Part shown: piece by piece, positions 8,332-17,513 of the stretch
Layout: each line of letters begins with the position of its first letter
Position numbering within the stretch: the stretch's first letter is position 1
Assembly (NCBI RefSeq): GCF_900046475.1
Contig: NZ_FCOU01000005.1
Coordinates: forward strand, 1-64,000
Direction: 5' to 3'
Length of the DNA: 64,000 bases
Origin: Collinsella ihumii
GTDB lineage: Bacteria > Actinomycetota > Coriobacteriia > Coriobacteriales > Coriobacteriaceae
Made by a program: the position numbers and the translations under genes
The notes under the pieces: model-generated
The model's database searches: none
What the model was told of the DNA's origin: nothing
The model's input: only the letters and a program-made list of their open reading frames with translations

Positions 8332-8338
8332 GCAGCAC

Positions 8339-8821
8339 CTATGCCTTTACCCCCGAGGCCGGCACGGTCACCTCGGGCATGAGCTCCTCGCTCATAACGG
8401 TCAGGATCTCCCCCATCTTCGTCAGGTCCTCCTCGGAGAACCGCTGACGGATGCGATCCATGACATCGTGGATATACGAGGAGCTGATGCGATAGTAGTC
8501 CAGGTACTTCTGCGTGGGGCGCAGATGGTACTCGCGCCCATCACTTTCCGATTGGACCTTCTCGACATACCCCTTGCGAATAAGGCTCCCGATCTTGTAG
8601 GCCGCGTTCGAAGACGAGATGCGCATGAACTCGGCGAACTCGTGCACCGTCGGTGAACCGAGCGCGTAGATCGCTTCCATGGCGAACGCCTCGACCGTCG
8701 TCAGGCTCGCCTCACGATCCTGAAAGCGCGAGAAGGTCTCCTGGTAGAAATGGAGCTTGAACTTGTTATATATGCTCTCAAACATCTCTTCCAACTCTTG
8801 ATGCTCCCTGCGCGCTGACAT
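8339..8821 (-). CDS. MarR-family regulator, probable FabT-like repressor of fatty-acid synthesis
   Basis: 160 residues with a central winged helix (about 35-105). The recognition region reads TVHEFAEFMRISSSNAAYKI, and the wing region GYVEKVQSESDGREYHL is typical of MarR proteins. It is the last gene of the fab/acc operon, 6 nt after fabZ. In Firmicutes a MarR protein (FabT) linked to fab genes represses them in response to acyl-ACP; a similar role is inferred from position, not from diagnostic residues. A candidate operator palindrome lies upstream of acpP at 18505-18528. Confidence 0.8.
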   Translation of the reverse strand: MSARREHQELEEMFESIYNKFKLHFYQETFSRFQDREASLTTVEAFAMEAIYALGSPTVHEFAEFMRISSSNAAYKIGSLIRKGYVEKVQSESDGREYHLRPTQKYLDYYRISSSYIHDVMDRIRQRFSEEDLTKMGEILTVMSEELMPEVTVPASGVKA

Positions 8822-8827
8822 GGCGCA

Positions 8828-9268
8828 CTAGGCCTCGTCGGCGGAACCGAGGGCGAGCGTCAGCGTGGCGGTGCAGGCGACCTCGCCATCGACACGGGCC
8901 TCCGCCTCGACGAACGCGAACGAACGGCGCGTCTTGACGATGCGGCTCTCGAGCTCGAGCACGTCGCCGGGACGCACCTGCTTGCGGAACTTCGCATCCT
9001 TGATGGACGCGAAGAAGCCGAGCTTGCCGCGGTTCTCGGGAAGCGACAGCATGGCGACGGCCGCGACCTGCGCGAGCGCCTCGACGATCAGCACGCCGGG
9101 CAGGACATGGTACTGCGGGAAGTGGCCGCAAAACACCGGGCTCATATTGCTCACGCACAGGCGACCGCGGGCCCAGGAGCCCTCCTCGCCATCGGTGATG
9201 CGGTCGACGAGCGCAAAGGGGTAGCGATGCGGCAGGATCTCCGCGATCTGGTTGGAATCAAGCTGCAT
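8828..9268 (-). CDS. fabZ: 3-hydroxyacyl-ACP dehydratase FabZ
   Basis: 146 residues, single hot-dog fold. LPHRYPFALVDRI is followed by the catalytic His in CGHFP (H49) and the Glu in IVEALAQ (E63), the FabZ dyad. It dehydrates 3-hydroxyacyl-ACP to trans-2-enoyl-ACP in each elongation cycle. I use the ATG at 9268 because AGGTGAG, overlapping the fabF stop codon, is correctly spaced for it; a GTG three codons upstream (9277) is the alternative. No FabA or FabM is visible, so the source of unsaturated acids is elsewhere. Confidence 0.95.
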   Translation of the reverse strand: MQLDSNQIAEILPHRYPFALVDRITDGEEGSWARGRLCVSNMSPVFCGHFPQYHVLPGVLIVEALAQVAAVAMLSLPENRGKLGFFASIKDAKFRKQVRPGDVLELESRIVKTRRSFAFVEAEARVDGEVACTATLTLALGSADEA

Positions 9269-9277
9269 GTGACTCAC

Positions 9278-10522
9278 CTAGCCATTCCATTTCTTGAGCA
9301 GGACGCAGGCATTGTGGCCGCCGAAACCAAGCGAGTTGGACAGCGCGTACTCGAAATCGGCCGCACGGCCCTCGTTCGGCACGTAGTCGAGATCGCACTC
9401 AGGGTCGGCCTCGACGTAGCCGATGGTGGGCGGCAGGAACTGATCGCGCAGGGCGAGCGCGGTGAAGATGGCCTCCACGGCGCCGGCCGCACCGAGCATA
9501 TGGCCGGTCATTGACTTGGTGGAGGAGACGGCCATGTGGTAGGCATGATCGCCGAACACGGTCTTGATCGCCGCGGTCTCGCCCTTGTCGTTGAGCGGGG
9601 TGGAGGTGCCGTGCGCATTGATGTAGCCCACGGCCTCCGGGGCCACGCCGCCGGCATCGGCCAAAGCCTGCTCCATGGCGCGTGCGCCGCCCTCGCCGTT
9701 CGGCGCGGGAGCGGTGATGTGGTAGGCATCGCAGGTCACGCCGTAGCCGACGATCTCGGCGATGATGTTCGCGCCGCGGGCCTGAGCGTGCTCGAGCTCC
9801 TCGAGCACCAGCATGCCGGCGCCCTCGCCCATGACGAACCCGCTGCGACGGGCGTCGAAGGGCACGGAGGCGCAGGTGGGGTCGTCGCCGACGTGCAGGG
9901 CGCGCATGGTGGTGAAGCCGCCGATGGAAAGCGGGGTGATGGCCGCCTCGGTGCCGCCGGTGAGCATGATGTCCGCATAGCCGTCACGGATATGGCGGAA
10001 GGCGTCGCCCACGGCGTTGGAGCCGCCGGCGCACGCGGTCACGGGGCAGGTGCACATTCCCTTGAAGCCGAACTCGATGGCCACCTCGCCGGCCGCCATG
10101 TTGGAGATGCCCATGGGGATGTAGAACGGGGAGCAGCGGTCGAATCCGCGCTTGAGGCAGCTGGTCTGCTGGGTCTCGGTCTCGCGGACGCCACCGATGC
10201 CGGAGGACACGATCACGCCGGCGCGGGTGAGGTCCTCGGAATCCAGGTCGAGACCGCTCTGCGCGATGGCTTCGCGCGCCGACACAATCGCGAGCTGCGT
10301 GAAGCGGGACTTGTGCTTGGCCTCGGGAGCGGAGAAGTGCTCCTTGGGCTCGAAGCCCTTCACCTCTGCCGCGATCTTGACCTTCTGGGCGCTCGCATCG
10401 AACTGTGTGATGGGCGCGATGCCCAGCTTGCCGGCGCGAGCTGCGTCCCAGCTCTCAGTCGCGGTGTTACCGATGGGCGTCAGGGCTCCCATGCCGGTGA
10501 TAACAACCCTGCGTTTGGACAT
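9278..10522 (-). CDS. fabF: 3-oxoacyl-ACP synthase II FabF
   Basis: 414 residues, two-lobed thiolase fold. The Cys-His-His triad is complete: C164 in TACAGG, H304 in NAHGTSTPLND and H341 in SMTGHMLG. It condenses malonyl-ACP with acyl-ACP. AAAGGAG precedes the ATG at 10522. The gap to fabG upstream contains a long hairpin (10595-10693), unusual inside an otherwise tightly packed operon. Confidence 0.96.
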   Translation of the reverse strand: MSKRRVVITGMGALTPIGNTATESWDAARAGKLGIAPITQFDASAQKVKIAAEVKGFEPKEHFSAPEAKHKSRFTQLAIVSAREAIAQSGLDLDSEDLTRAGVIVSSGIGGVRETETQQTSCLKRGFDRCSPFYIPMGISNMAAGEVAIEFGFKGMCTCPVTACAGGSNAVGDAFRHIRDGYADIMLTGGTEAAITPLSIGGFTTMRALHVGDDPTCASVPFDARRSGFVMGEGAGMLVLEELEHAQARGANIIAEIVGYGVTCDAYHITAPAPNGEGGARAMEQALADAGGVAPEAVGYINAHGTSTPLNDKGETAAIKTVFGDHAYHMAVSSTKSMTGHMLGAAGAVEAIFTALALRDQFLPPTIGYVEADPECDLDYVPNEGRAADFEYALSNSLGFGGHNACVLLKKWNG

Positions 10523-10594
10523 ATGAAAGCTCCTTTCGGGAGATGAATTCGAACAATTGGAGGCGGGTCACTTTTGGTCGAGATACCCGCGATG

Positions 10595-10693
10595 CGCTGT
10601 CCCAGGTGCGCCAGGTTGCCCTGAAAGAGGAGGGCATAGACCTTAGGGTCATGACCGACGATTGAAGGGCAAGATGGCGCACCTGGGACAGCG
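10595..10693. repeat. Long imperfect hairpin between fabG and fabF
   Basis: A 19-bp perfect inverted repeat (10595-10613 with 10675-10693, core TGTCCCAGGTGCGCC) is extended by a further 7 bp (TTGCCCT 10616-10622 with AGGGCAA 10666-10672) after a 2x2 internal loop. It starts 3 nt beyond the fabG stop. No U-tract follows. It could be an inserted repeat, an mRNA stabiliser or a processing site. Confidence 0.75.
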
Positions 10694-10696
10694 AGC

Positions 10697-11437
10697 CTAC
10701 ATGGCCATGCCGCCGTCGACGGCCAGCACCTGGCCGGTGATGTAGGCCGCGTCATCGGAAACCAGGAAGGCGACGGCACGCGCCACGTCCTCGGGCTTGC
10801 CGGCGCGGGCGGCGGGAATCATGGAGCACATGGCCTGCTGGGCGGCCTCAGGCATAGCCGCGGTCATATCGGTCTCGATGTAACCGGGGGCGACGGCGTT
10901 CACGCGAATGCCCGCGGCGGCCACCTCGCGCGCAACGGACTTGGTCATACCGATGAGACCGGCCTTGCTGGCGGCATAGTTTGCCTGCCCCGCGTTGCCC
11001 ATGATGCCGACGACGCTCGCCATGTTGACGATGCTGCCGCTCTTGGCGCGCATCATGGGGCGCAGCACGGCCTTGGTCATGAGGAAGGCGCCCTTGAGGT
11101 TGGTGGCGATCACAGCATCGAAATCCTCCTCGCTCATGCGGGCGGCGAGCTTATCGCGCGTGATGCCGGCGTTGTTGACGAGGATGTCCACGCCTCCGAG
11201 CTCGCGGGCGGCCTCCACCAGCTCCTTTGCGGAGTCGGCGCTGGTCACATCGCCCTTCACGGAGCGAGCGGCCACGCCCTCCGCCTCGACGAGCTTCACG
11301 GTCTCGTCGGCAGCGGCCGCGTTGCCGGCGTAGGAGAACACGACGTTGGCGCCGCGGCGGGCGAGCTCGATGCAGATGGCGCGTCCGATACCGCGGCTGC
11401 CGCCGGTCACGATGGCGGTCTTACCGGTCAAATCCAT
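10697..11437 (-). CDS. fabG: 3-oxoacyl-ACP reductase FabG
   Basis: 246 residues, classical short-chain dehydrogenase. It has the NADPH-binding TGGSRGIG, NNAG (about 88-91), and the catalytic set S141, Y154 and K158 (YAASK). It reduces 3-oxoacyl-ACP. AAGGAGG lies before the start. It is preceded by fabD with a 109-bp gap. Confidence 0.96.
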   Translation of the reverse strand: MDLTGKTAIVTGGSRGIGRAICIELARRGANVVFSYAGNAAAADETVKLVEAEGVAARSVKGDVTSADSAKELVEAARELGGVDILVNNAGITRDKLAARMSEEDFDAVIATNLKGAFLMTKAVLRPMMRAKSGSIVNMASVVGIMGNAGQANYAASKAGLIGMTKSVAREVAAAGIRVNAVAPGYIETDMTAAMPEAAQQAMCSMIPAARAGKPEDVARAVAFLVSDDAAYITGQVLAVDGGMAM

Positions 11438-11546
11438 GGGTAGTTCCTCCTTGGAACAAAACGTCGGGCGTTTTGGGGACGATAGGCCCCGCAGCAGGTC
11501 GCCGGGACCGAGCGCGCTGCCGCGCGGACTGCCCCGGCTCCTCGCC

Positions 11547-12482
11547 CTACTCGGCGGTCAGCTTGGCGAGATCCTCGACGGTCTCGACGGGGGTGCAGGC
11601 AAGCTCCTTGGCGGTCTTGCGAACCAAGCCGGAGAGCACCTTGCCCGGGCCGATCTCGATGATGCGATCGACACCCAGGTCGGCCAGACGGCAGATGGTG
11701 TCCTCCATGCGGACGGAGGACTGCACCTGGCGCTCGAGCAGGCTGACGATGGTGTCGCCCTCGCCCATCTCGCGCCCCAGCGTGTTGAACAGCACGGGCA
11801 CGCGCATCTCGCCCAGCTCCAGGCCGGAAAGACGCTCGCGCAGGGCATCGCCGGCGGGCTTGAGCAGCGAGGTGTGGAACGGGCCGCTCACCTTGAGCGG
11901 GATGCAGCGGCGGGCGCCGGCCTCCTTGGCGGCGGCAGCGGCGGCCTCGACCGGCTCTCGGTCGCCCGCGATGACAATCTGGCCGGGGCAGTTGTAGTTG
12001 GAGACCTCGACGGTCAGGCCCTCGGCGGCGTCCGCAGCGGTAGCCTCGACCACGGACTCCACGGTCTGGCGGTCAAGGCCGAGGATGGAGATCATGGCGG
12101 TGTCGCGACCGGCGGCGGCGCTGGCCATGGCCGCCCCGCGGAAGGCAGCGAGCTTCACGGCCTCGACGGGATCGAACACACCCGCCGCGGCGAGCGCGGA
12201 GTACTCGCCCAGCGACAGGCCGGCGACGTAGTCGGGCGTGAGGCCGAGCTCGGCCAGCACCGCCGTCATGCCGCAGGCGAAAGCGACCATGCACGGCTGG
12301 GTGTACTCGGTCTGGTTCAGCTGGTCGTCGGGACCCTCGAACATGAGCGTCTTGAGATCGAAGTCGACGGCCTCGTCCGCGGCGTCGATCATGGCAGCGA
12401 ACGTCGGATAGGCCTCGTACAGGTCACGGCCCATGCCCGCGTGCTGCGAGCCCTGGCCGGCATACAGAAACGCGGTCGTCAT
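11547..12482 (-). CDS. fabD: Malonyl-CoA:ACP transacylase FabD
   Basis: 311 residues from the ATG at 12482, which overlaps the fabK stop in a TAATG arrangement; the longer open frame upstream lies inside fabK. AGQGSQ opens the protein, the nucleophile is S90 in GLSLGEY, and the catalytic His is H203 in GPFHTSL. It loads malonyl groups onto ACP. The residue before the nucleophile motif is Leu rather than the His of E. coli FabD, a variant also known from Firmicutes. Confidence 0.95.
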   Translation of the reverse strand: MTTAFLYAGQGSQHAGMGRDLYEAYPTFAAMIDAADEAVDFDLKTLMFEGPDDQLNQTEYTQPCMVAFACGMTAVLAELGLTPDYVAGLSLGEYSALAAAGVFDPVEAVKLAAFRGAAMASAAAGRDTAMISILGLDRQTVESVVEATAADAAEGLTVEVSNYNCPGQIVIAGDREPVEAAAAAAKEAGARRCIPLKVSGPFHTSLLKPAGDALRERLSGLELGEMRVPVLFNTLGREMGEGDTIVSLLERQVQSSVRMEDTICRLADLGVDRIIEIGPGKVLSGLVRKTAKELACTPVETVEDLAKLTAE

Positions 12483-13411
12483 TATGCGCTCAACCCCTCG
12501 ATCGTTGCCTTGCAGCCGGCAACCATGTCCTCGAGGATCGCGCGAACCGGACGGACCTCGTGCACCATGCCGGCGATCTGGCCGCACATGAAGCTACCGG
12601 TGTCCACGTCGCCATCGAGGACGGCGCGACGCAGGGAGCCGAGGGTCAGCGCCTCGAGCTCGTCGCGTTTGGTGCCCTCCTGCTCGAGCTCCAGATACTT
12701 CTTGGTCATCTTGTTCTTGAGGCAGCGAACGGGAGCGCCGGCGGGACGGCCGGTCACCACGGTGTCGTTGACGCCCGCCTTGACGACCTTCTCCTTGTAG
12801 TTCGCGTGGATGGGGCACTCCTCGCTCGCAAGCAGGCAGGTGCCCACCTGCACGCCGCACGCGCCCAGCGCATAGGCGGCCGCCATGCCGCGACCGTCGG
12901 CGATACCGCCGGCGGCGATCACGGGCAGATCGACCGCGTCGACCACAGCGGGGACGAGCGCCATCGTGGTCGCCTCGCCCACATGGCCGCCGGACTCGGT
13001 GCCCTCGGCGATGATGCCGTCGATGTCCAGCCGCGCCAGGCGCTTGGCGAGAATCGGGGCGGCGACCACGGGGAAGATGCGGATGCCCGCCTCCTTCCAG
13101 GCGGCAACGTACTTGGCGGGGTTACCTGCACCGGTGGTGACGACCTTCACGCCCTCCTCGACGACGACCTGCGCGCACTCGTCGATATGCGGGTTCATGA
13201 GCATGAGGTTAACGCCGAAGGGCTTGTCCGTGAGCTCCTTCGCGCGGCGGATCTGAGCGCGCAGGCTCTCGCCGTCCAAGCCGCCGCCGGCCACAAGACC
13301 GAGGGCGCCGGCATTGGAGCACGCGGCAGCGAACTCGCCGGTGGCGATATTCGCCATGCCGCCCTGGATGATGGGGAACTCGGTCCCCAAGATCTCGTTG
13401 AGCTTCTTCAT
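12482..13411 (-). CDS. fabK: Enoyl-ACP reductase II FabK (FMN-dependent)
   Basis: 309 residues, TIM-barrel flavoprotein of the nitronate monooxygenase/FabK family. It starts with an IIQGGMA motif, and has GVNLMLM (FMN pocket), the VVAAP segment and ESGGHVG (about 136-142), all typical of FabK. It performs the last reduction of each elongation cycle; FabI is not needed if this is the only reductase. Located between fabH and fabD as in streptococcal-type operons. AAGGAAAGA precedes the ATG. Confidence 0.93.
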   Translation of the reverse strand: MKKLNEILGTEFPIIQGGMANIATGEFAAACSNAGALGLVAGGGLDGESLRAQIRRAKELTDKPFGVNLMLMNPHIDECAQVVVEEGVKVVTTGAGNPAKYVAAWKEAGIRIFPVVAAPILAKRLARLDIDGIIAEGTESGGHVGEATTMALVPAVVDAVDLPVIAAGGIADGRGMAAAYALGACGVQVGTCLLASEECPIHANYKEKVVKAGVNDTVVTGRPAGAPVRCLKNKMTKKYLELEQEGTKRDELEALTLGSLRRAVLDGDVDTGSFMCGQIAGMVHEVRPVRAILEDMVAGCKATIEGLSA

Positions 13412-13462
13412 GTATCTCTTCCTTTCGAAGGTCAGTTGCGTCTATCGATCTGATGCCCAGCG

Positions 13463-14419
13463 CTACGCCAGCTCGGCGAGGGCGCCGGCCCAGGTGAGAC
13501 CCGCGCCGAATCCGGCCATGAGCACGCGGTTGCCGGGAACGATCTTGCCGGCGCGCACGAGCTCATCGAGCAGGATCGGCACGCTGCCGGCCGACGTGTT
13601 GCCCATATGGTCGATATTCCCCTCGCACTTCGCGGGATCGAGGCCGAGCTTCTTGACCGAATAGTCCACGATGCGCTTGTTGGCCTGGTGGTACACGAAG
13701 CGGTCGACCTCGTCTGCCGTGATGCCGGCGGCGTCGAGCACCTCTTTGGTGGCGCGCGGCATCACCTCGGTGGCGAAGCGGAAAACGGCGCGGCCGTCCA
13801 TATGCAGGTACGACGGCTCGTCGCACCCCACGCCCGGCGCGTACAGGGACGCATCGTCGCCGCGCGAGCCCCAGACCGCATACAGCTGCGGGTAGCCCTC
13901 GCGGCACTCGAGCACCGCCGCGCCGGCGCCGTCGCCGAACAGCACGCACGTCGTGCGGTCCGTGAAATCCATGACGCGCGACAGCGTATCGATGCCGACC
14001 ACGAGCGCATAGGGGCGCTTGGCGCCCGGAAGCAGGCACTCGGCGACGTGCAGGCCGTACACGAATCCCGCGCAGGCCGCGTTCAGGTCGAAGCACAGCG
14101 TGTCCTCGGGCATGCCCAGATCGGCCTGCAGCATGCATGCCGCCGACGGGGTGCAGGTGTCGGCGGTAAACGTGGCGACGAGGCACACGCCGACCTGGTC
14201 GGCGGTAAGACCAGCGGCCTCGAGCGCACGGGACGCCGCATCGCGCACGAGCGAGCGGTGGGTCTCCCCCGCCTCCGCGTCGCAATAGTGACGCGAGCGG
14301 ATGCCGGTGCGCGAGCTGATCCACTCGTCCGACGTATCGACGATCTTCGCCATGTCGTCGTTGGTCATCACGCGCGACGGCACCGCCGATCCGGTTCCGA
14401 CGATCTTCACTCCGCTCAT
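13463..14419 (-). CDS. fabH: 3-oxoacyl-ACP synthase III FabH
   Basis: 318 residues, initiating condensing enzyme. Catalytic residues are C116 (NAACAGF), H244 (YHQAN) and N274 (GNTSAG). It joins acyl-CoA to malonyl-ACP. The start overlaps the accA stop by 4 bp (ATGA), which links carboxylase and synthase translation. Confidence 0.95.
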   Translation of the reverse strand: MSGVKIVGTGSAVPSRVMTNDDMAKIVDTSDEWISSRTGIRSRHYCDAEAGETHRSLVRDAASRALEAAGLTADQVGVCLVATFTADTCTPSAACMLQADLGMPEDTLCFDLNAACAGFVYGLHVAECLLPGAKRPYALVVGIDTLSRVMDFTDRTTCVLFGDGAGAAVLECREGYPQLYAVWGSRGDDASLYAPGVGCDEPSYLHMDGRAVFRFATEVMPRATKEVLDAAGITADEVDRFVYHQANKRIVDYSVKKLGLDPAKCEGNIDHMGNTSAGSVPILLDELVRAGKIVPGNRVLMAGFGAGLTWAGALAELA

Positions 14420-15255
14420 ACGCGACCCCTCTTCACGGCCGTCGTGCCCACGGCACGGAACTTGCGATACCGGTCGTTGGCGAGCGCGGTGGGGCTCATC
14501 TTGGAAAGCTCCTCGAGCTCGCGCGAAAGCTGCGTGTCGAGCACCTGGAACAGCGCCTGCGGGTTCTCGTGGGCGCCGCCGGCGGGCTCGGGGATGATCC
14601 CGTCGATGACGCCGAGCTCGAGCAGGTCGTCAGCCGTGAGCTTCATGACCTCGCAGGCCTCGTCGGCGCGGCTCGCGTCCTTCCAGAGGATCGATGCGAA
14701 GCCCTCGGGCGACAGCACCGAATACACGGCGTTCTCGAGCATGATGACACGGTTGCCCACGGCGAGCGCCAGCGCGCCGCCGGAGCCGCCCTCGCCGCAG
14801 ATGACGCTGATCACGGGGACCGTCAGCGAGCTCATGAGCTCGATGGAGCGCGCGATGGCCTCGCCCTGACCGTGCGCCTCGGCCTCAAGACCCGGATAGG
14901 CGCCGGAGGTGTCGACGAACGTGAAGATGGGGCGGCCGAACTTCTGCGCCTGGAGCATGATGCGCTGCGCCTTGCGATAGCCCTCGGGAGACGCCATGCC
15001 GAAATTGAACGCGATGCGGTCCTCGATCTCGGTGCCCTTGCGGTTGCCGAGAATCGTGACCGGGCGGCCGTGGAAGCGCGCGATACCGCCCATGATGCTG
15101 CGGTCGTCGGTGGCGGCACGGTCGCCGCGCTGCTCGAAGAAGTCCGTGAACAGGGCGTCGACGATCTCGGCCACGCCCGGACGACCGGGATGGCGCGCGA
15201 TGGCCACGCGCTGGGCTGCGGTAAGCACGTCGACTGGGACAAGGTTATCCGACAT
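14416..15255 (-). CDS. accA: Acetyl-CoA carboxylase carboxyltransferase subunit alpha AccA
   Basis: 279 residues from the ATG at 15255; it overlaps accD by 11 bp. Crotonase-like fold with the features of the alpha subunit: GRPVTILGNRKG, FVDTSGAYPG (about 115-124) and the GEGGSGGA oxyanion loop. With AccD it transfers carboxyl from biotin to acetyl-CoA, giving malonyl-CoA. The usual N-terminal extension is short. Confidence 0.95.
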   Translation of the reverse strand: MSDNLVPVDVLTAAQRVAIARHPGRPGVAEIVDALFTDFFEQRGDRAATDDRSIMGGIARFHGRPVTILGNRKGTEIEDRIAFNFGMASPEGYRKAQRIMLQAQKFGRPIFTFVDTSGAYPGLEAEAHGQGEAIARSIELMSSLTVPVISVICGEGGSGGALALAVGNRVIMLENAVYSVLSPEGFASILWKDASRADEACEVMKLTADDLLELGVIDGIIPEPAGGAHENPQALFQVLDTQLSRELEELSKMSPTALANDRYRKFRAVGTTAVKRGRV

Positions 15256-16111
15256 GTTCGGCACCCCCCTTCTTGTGGAGAGAAAGCAGACGGATGAGCG
15301 TGGTGCGCATGCGGGCACGCGGCACGACGGCATCCAGGAATCCGTGCTCGACCTGGAACTCGGCGCTCTGGAAGCCCTCGGGAAGCTTCTCGCCGATGGT
15401 CTGCTCGATCACGCGCGGGCCGGCGAAACCGATGAGCGCGCCGGGCTCGGCGAGCATGATGTCGCCCAAGCTGGCAAAGCTCGCGGTCACGCCGCCCGTG
15501 GTGGGATGGGTCATAACCGAGATATACAGGCCGCCGCGGTCGGAGAAGCGCTGGATTGCCGCGGAGGTCTTCGCCATCTGCATCAGCGAGATGATGCCCT
15601 CCTGCATGCGGGCGCCGCCGCTGGCGGAGAAGATGATCAGCGGAAGGTGCTGCTTGGTCGCGCGCTCGATGAGCCGCGTCAGGCGCTCTCCGACCACAGC
15701 CCCCATGCTCGCCATGAGAAAGCGCGTGTCGAGCGCGGCGATGGCGACGCGGATGCCGCCGATCTTGCCGATGCCCGTGACGACCGCGTCACCGGTATGC
15801 GTCTTGGCGCGCAGGGTGGAGAGCTTGTCGGGATAACCCGGGAAATCGAGCGGATCGGTCGAGACGAGCGAGGCGTCGAGCTCGCGGAACTGACCGTCGT
15901 CGACGACCATGCGGATGCGGTCGCGCGCGGGAATGCCGAAATGATGGCCGCAGTACGGGCAGACGAACTGATTCGCCGCCAGGTCGCTGTCTGCGAGCGC
16001 GCGCCCGCAGCTGGGGCACGTCTTCTCCTCAACCGTCGGGGCGCTGCCCTGCTCGCGCATCTTCTTGAGCGCTATGAGCCGGTTGCGGCGCTCGGCAAGA
16101 ATTCCTGCCAT
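15245..16111 (-). CDS. accD: Acetyl-CoA carboxylase carboxyltransferase subunit beta AccD
   Basis: 288 residues. An N-terminal zinc ribbon (C32, C35, C51, C54, as CPSC...CPYC) precedes the crotonase-like domain with SASGGARMQEG and a glycine-rich TTGGVTAS loop. Forms the carboxyltransferase heterotetramer with AccA, encoded immediately downstream. Three nucleotides separate it from accC. Confidence 0.96.
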   Translation of the reverse strand: MAGILAERRNRLIALKKMREQGSAPTVEEKTCPSCGRALADSDLAANQFVCPYCGHHFGIPARDRIRMVVDDGQFRELDASLVSTDPLDFPGYPDKLSTLRAKTHTGDAVVTGIGKIGGIRVAIAALDTRFLMASMGAVVGERLTRLIERATKQHLPLIIFSASGGARMQEGIISLMQMAKTSAAIQRFSDRGGLYISVMTHPTTGGVTASFASLGDIMLAEPGALIGFAGPRVIEQTIGEKLPEGFQSAEFQVEHGFLDAVVPRARMRTTLIRLLSLHKKGGAEHVG

Positions 16112-16114
16112 GCG

Positions 16115-17500
16115 TTACGCCTCCTCTTGCACGTCGGCGGCGTTGGTCCACGCGAGCAACGTGTCCAGGTTCTCGTCGATAAACGACGTATTGTACGTCG
16201 CGCGGATGAAGCCGGGGTGATACATGATCTGATGAAGGACGTCGATGTTGGTCCTGGGGCCGTCGATAACGAACTCCTCCAGGCAGCGACGCATGCGGCG
16301 AATGGCCTCCAGACGCGTCGGCGCCCAGACGATGAGCTTGGCCGCCAGCGAGTCGTAGTAGGGCGGCAGCTCGCAGCCGGCATACAGGCCGGTGTCGACG
16401 CGCACACCATAACCGCCGGGCAGGTGCACGAAGTCGACAAGGCCCGGCGAGGGCATAAAGCCGTGAGCCGGATCCTCGGCGTTGATGCGGCATTCGATCG
16501 CATGCCCGCGCAGGTTGATATCGTCCTGCGTGAAGGACAGCGAGAGGCCCGAGGCCACGCGCAGCTGCTCGCGCACCAGGTCGATGCCGGTCACGCACTC
16601 GGTGATGGGATGCTCGACCTGAATGCGCGTGTTCATCTCGATGAAGTAGAACTCGCCGGAGGGATCAAGCACGAACTCGATGGTACCCGCGTTCACGTAC
16701 CCTGCGGCGCGGGCCGCCTTGACCGCCGCCTCGCCCATGCGCTCGCGCAACTCGGGCGTGAGCACGCGCGAAGGGGTCTCCTCGATCATCTTCTGGCCGC
16801 GACGCTGGATGGAGCAGTCGCGCTCGCCCAGCTGCACGACGTTGCCGCAGCTGTCGGCCATGATCTGGAACTCGATGTGGTGGGGGTTCAGCACGAGCTT
16901 CTCGAGGTACATCTCGTCATCGTTGAAGCAGGCGCGCGACTCGGCACGGGCCTCCTCAAACAGGTCCTCGAACTGATCCGGGTCGAACACCTTGCGCATG
17001 CCGCGACCGCCACCGCCGGCAGCGGCCTTGATGAGCACGGGGTAGCCGATCTCATCGGCGATGCGCTTGGCCTCCGCCGCATCGGCGACCGAGCCGTCGG
17101 AGCCGGGCACGACCGGCACGCCGGCGTTCTTCATGAGCTCGCGCGCGGCGGCCTTGTTGCCCATCATGCGGATGACGTCGCCCGACGGGCCGATCCACGT
17201 GATGCCGTTCTTCTCGCACTCGTCGGCGAACTCGGCGTTCTCGGAAAGGAAGCCGTATCCGGGGTGGATGGCATCGCAGTGCGCGGCCTTGGCCACCGTG
17301 AGAATGGCGTCGGTGTTGAGGTAGCTCTGGGCCGACGAGGCGGGACCGATGCAGTAGGAATGCTCGGCGAGCTGCACGTGCAGGGCCTCGCGATCGGCCT
17401 CGGAATAGACGACCACCGGCTCGATGTCGAGCTCGCGGCACGCGCGGAACACGCGCACGGCGATCTCGCCTCGGTTGGCGATGAGGATTCGCTTGAACAT
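16115..17500 (-). CDS. accC: Acetyl-CoA carboxylase, biotin carboxylase subunit AccC
   Basis: 461 residues with the standard order: a preATP-grasp domain (RILIANRGEIAVR), ATP-grasp with the glycine-rich loop AAAGGGGRGM (about 163-172), and the biotin carboxylase C-terminal domain. MNTRIQVEHPITE contains the metal- and bicarbonate-binding residues. It carboxylates biotin on AccB using ATP and bicarbonate. The start is 13 nt downstream of accB. Confidence 0.96.
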   Translation of the reverse strand: MFKRILIANRGEIAVRVFRACRELDIEPVVVYSEADREALHVQLAEHSYCIGPASSAQSYLNTDAILTVAKAAHCDAIHPGYGFLSENAEFADECEKNGITWIGPSGDVIRMMGNKAAARELMKNAGVPVVPGSDGSVADAAEAKRIADEIGYPVLIKAAAGGGGRGMRKVFDPDQFEDLFEEARAESRACFNDDEMYLEKLVLNPHHIEFQIMADSCGNVVQLGERDCSIQRRGQKMIEETPSRVLTPELRERMGEAAVKAARAAGYVNAGTIEFVLDPSGEFYFIEMNTRIQVEHPITECVTGIDLVREQLRVASGLSLSFTQDDINLRGHAIECRINAEDPAHGFMPSPGLVDFVHLPGGYGVRVDTGLYAGCELPPYYDSLAAKLIVWAPTRLEAIRRMRRCLEEFVIDGPRTNIDVLHQIMYHPGFIRATYNTSFIDENLDTLLAWTNAADVQEEA

Positions 17501-17513
17501 AGACCCGCTTCCC

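Noticed and set aside
11547-12482. Defective FabD because GHSLGE reads GLSLGE
   Set aside because: The nucleophile Ser and the catalytic His are present, and this variant occurs in functional FabD of other phyla.
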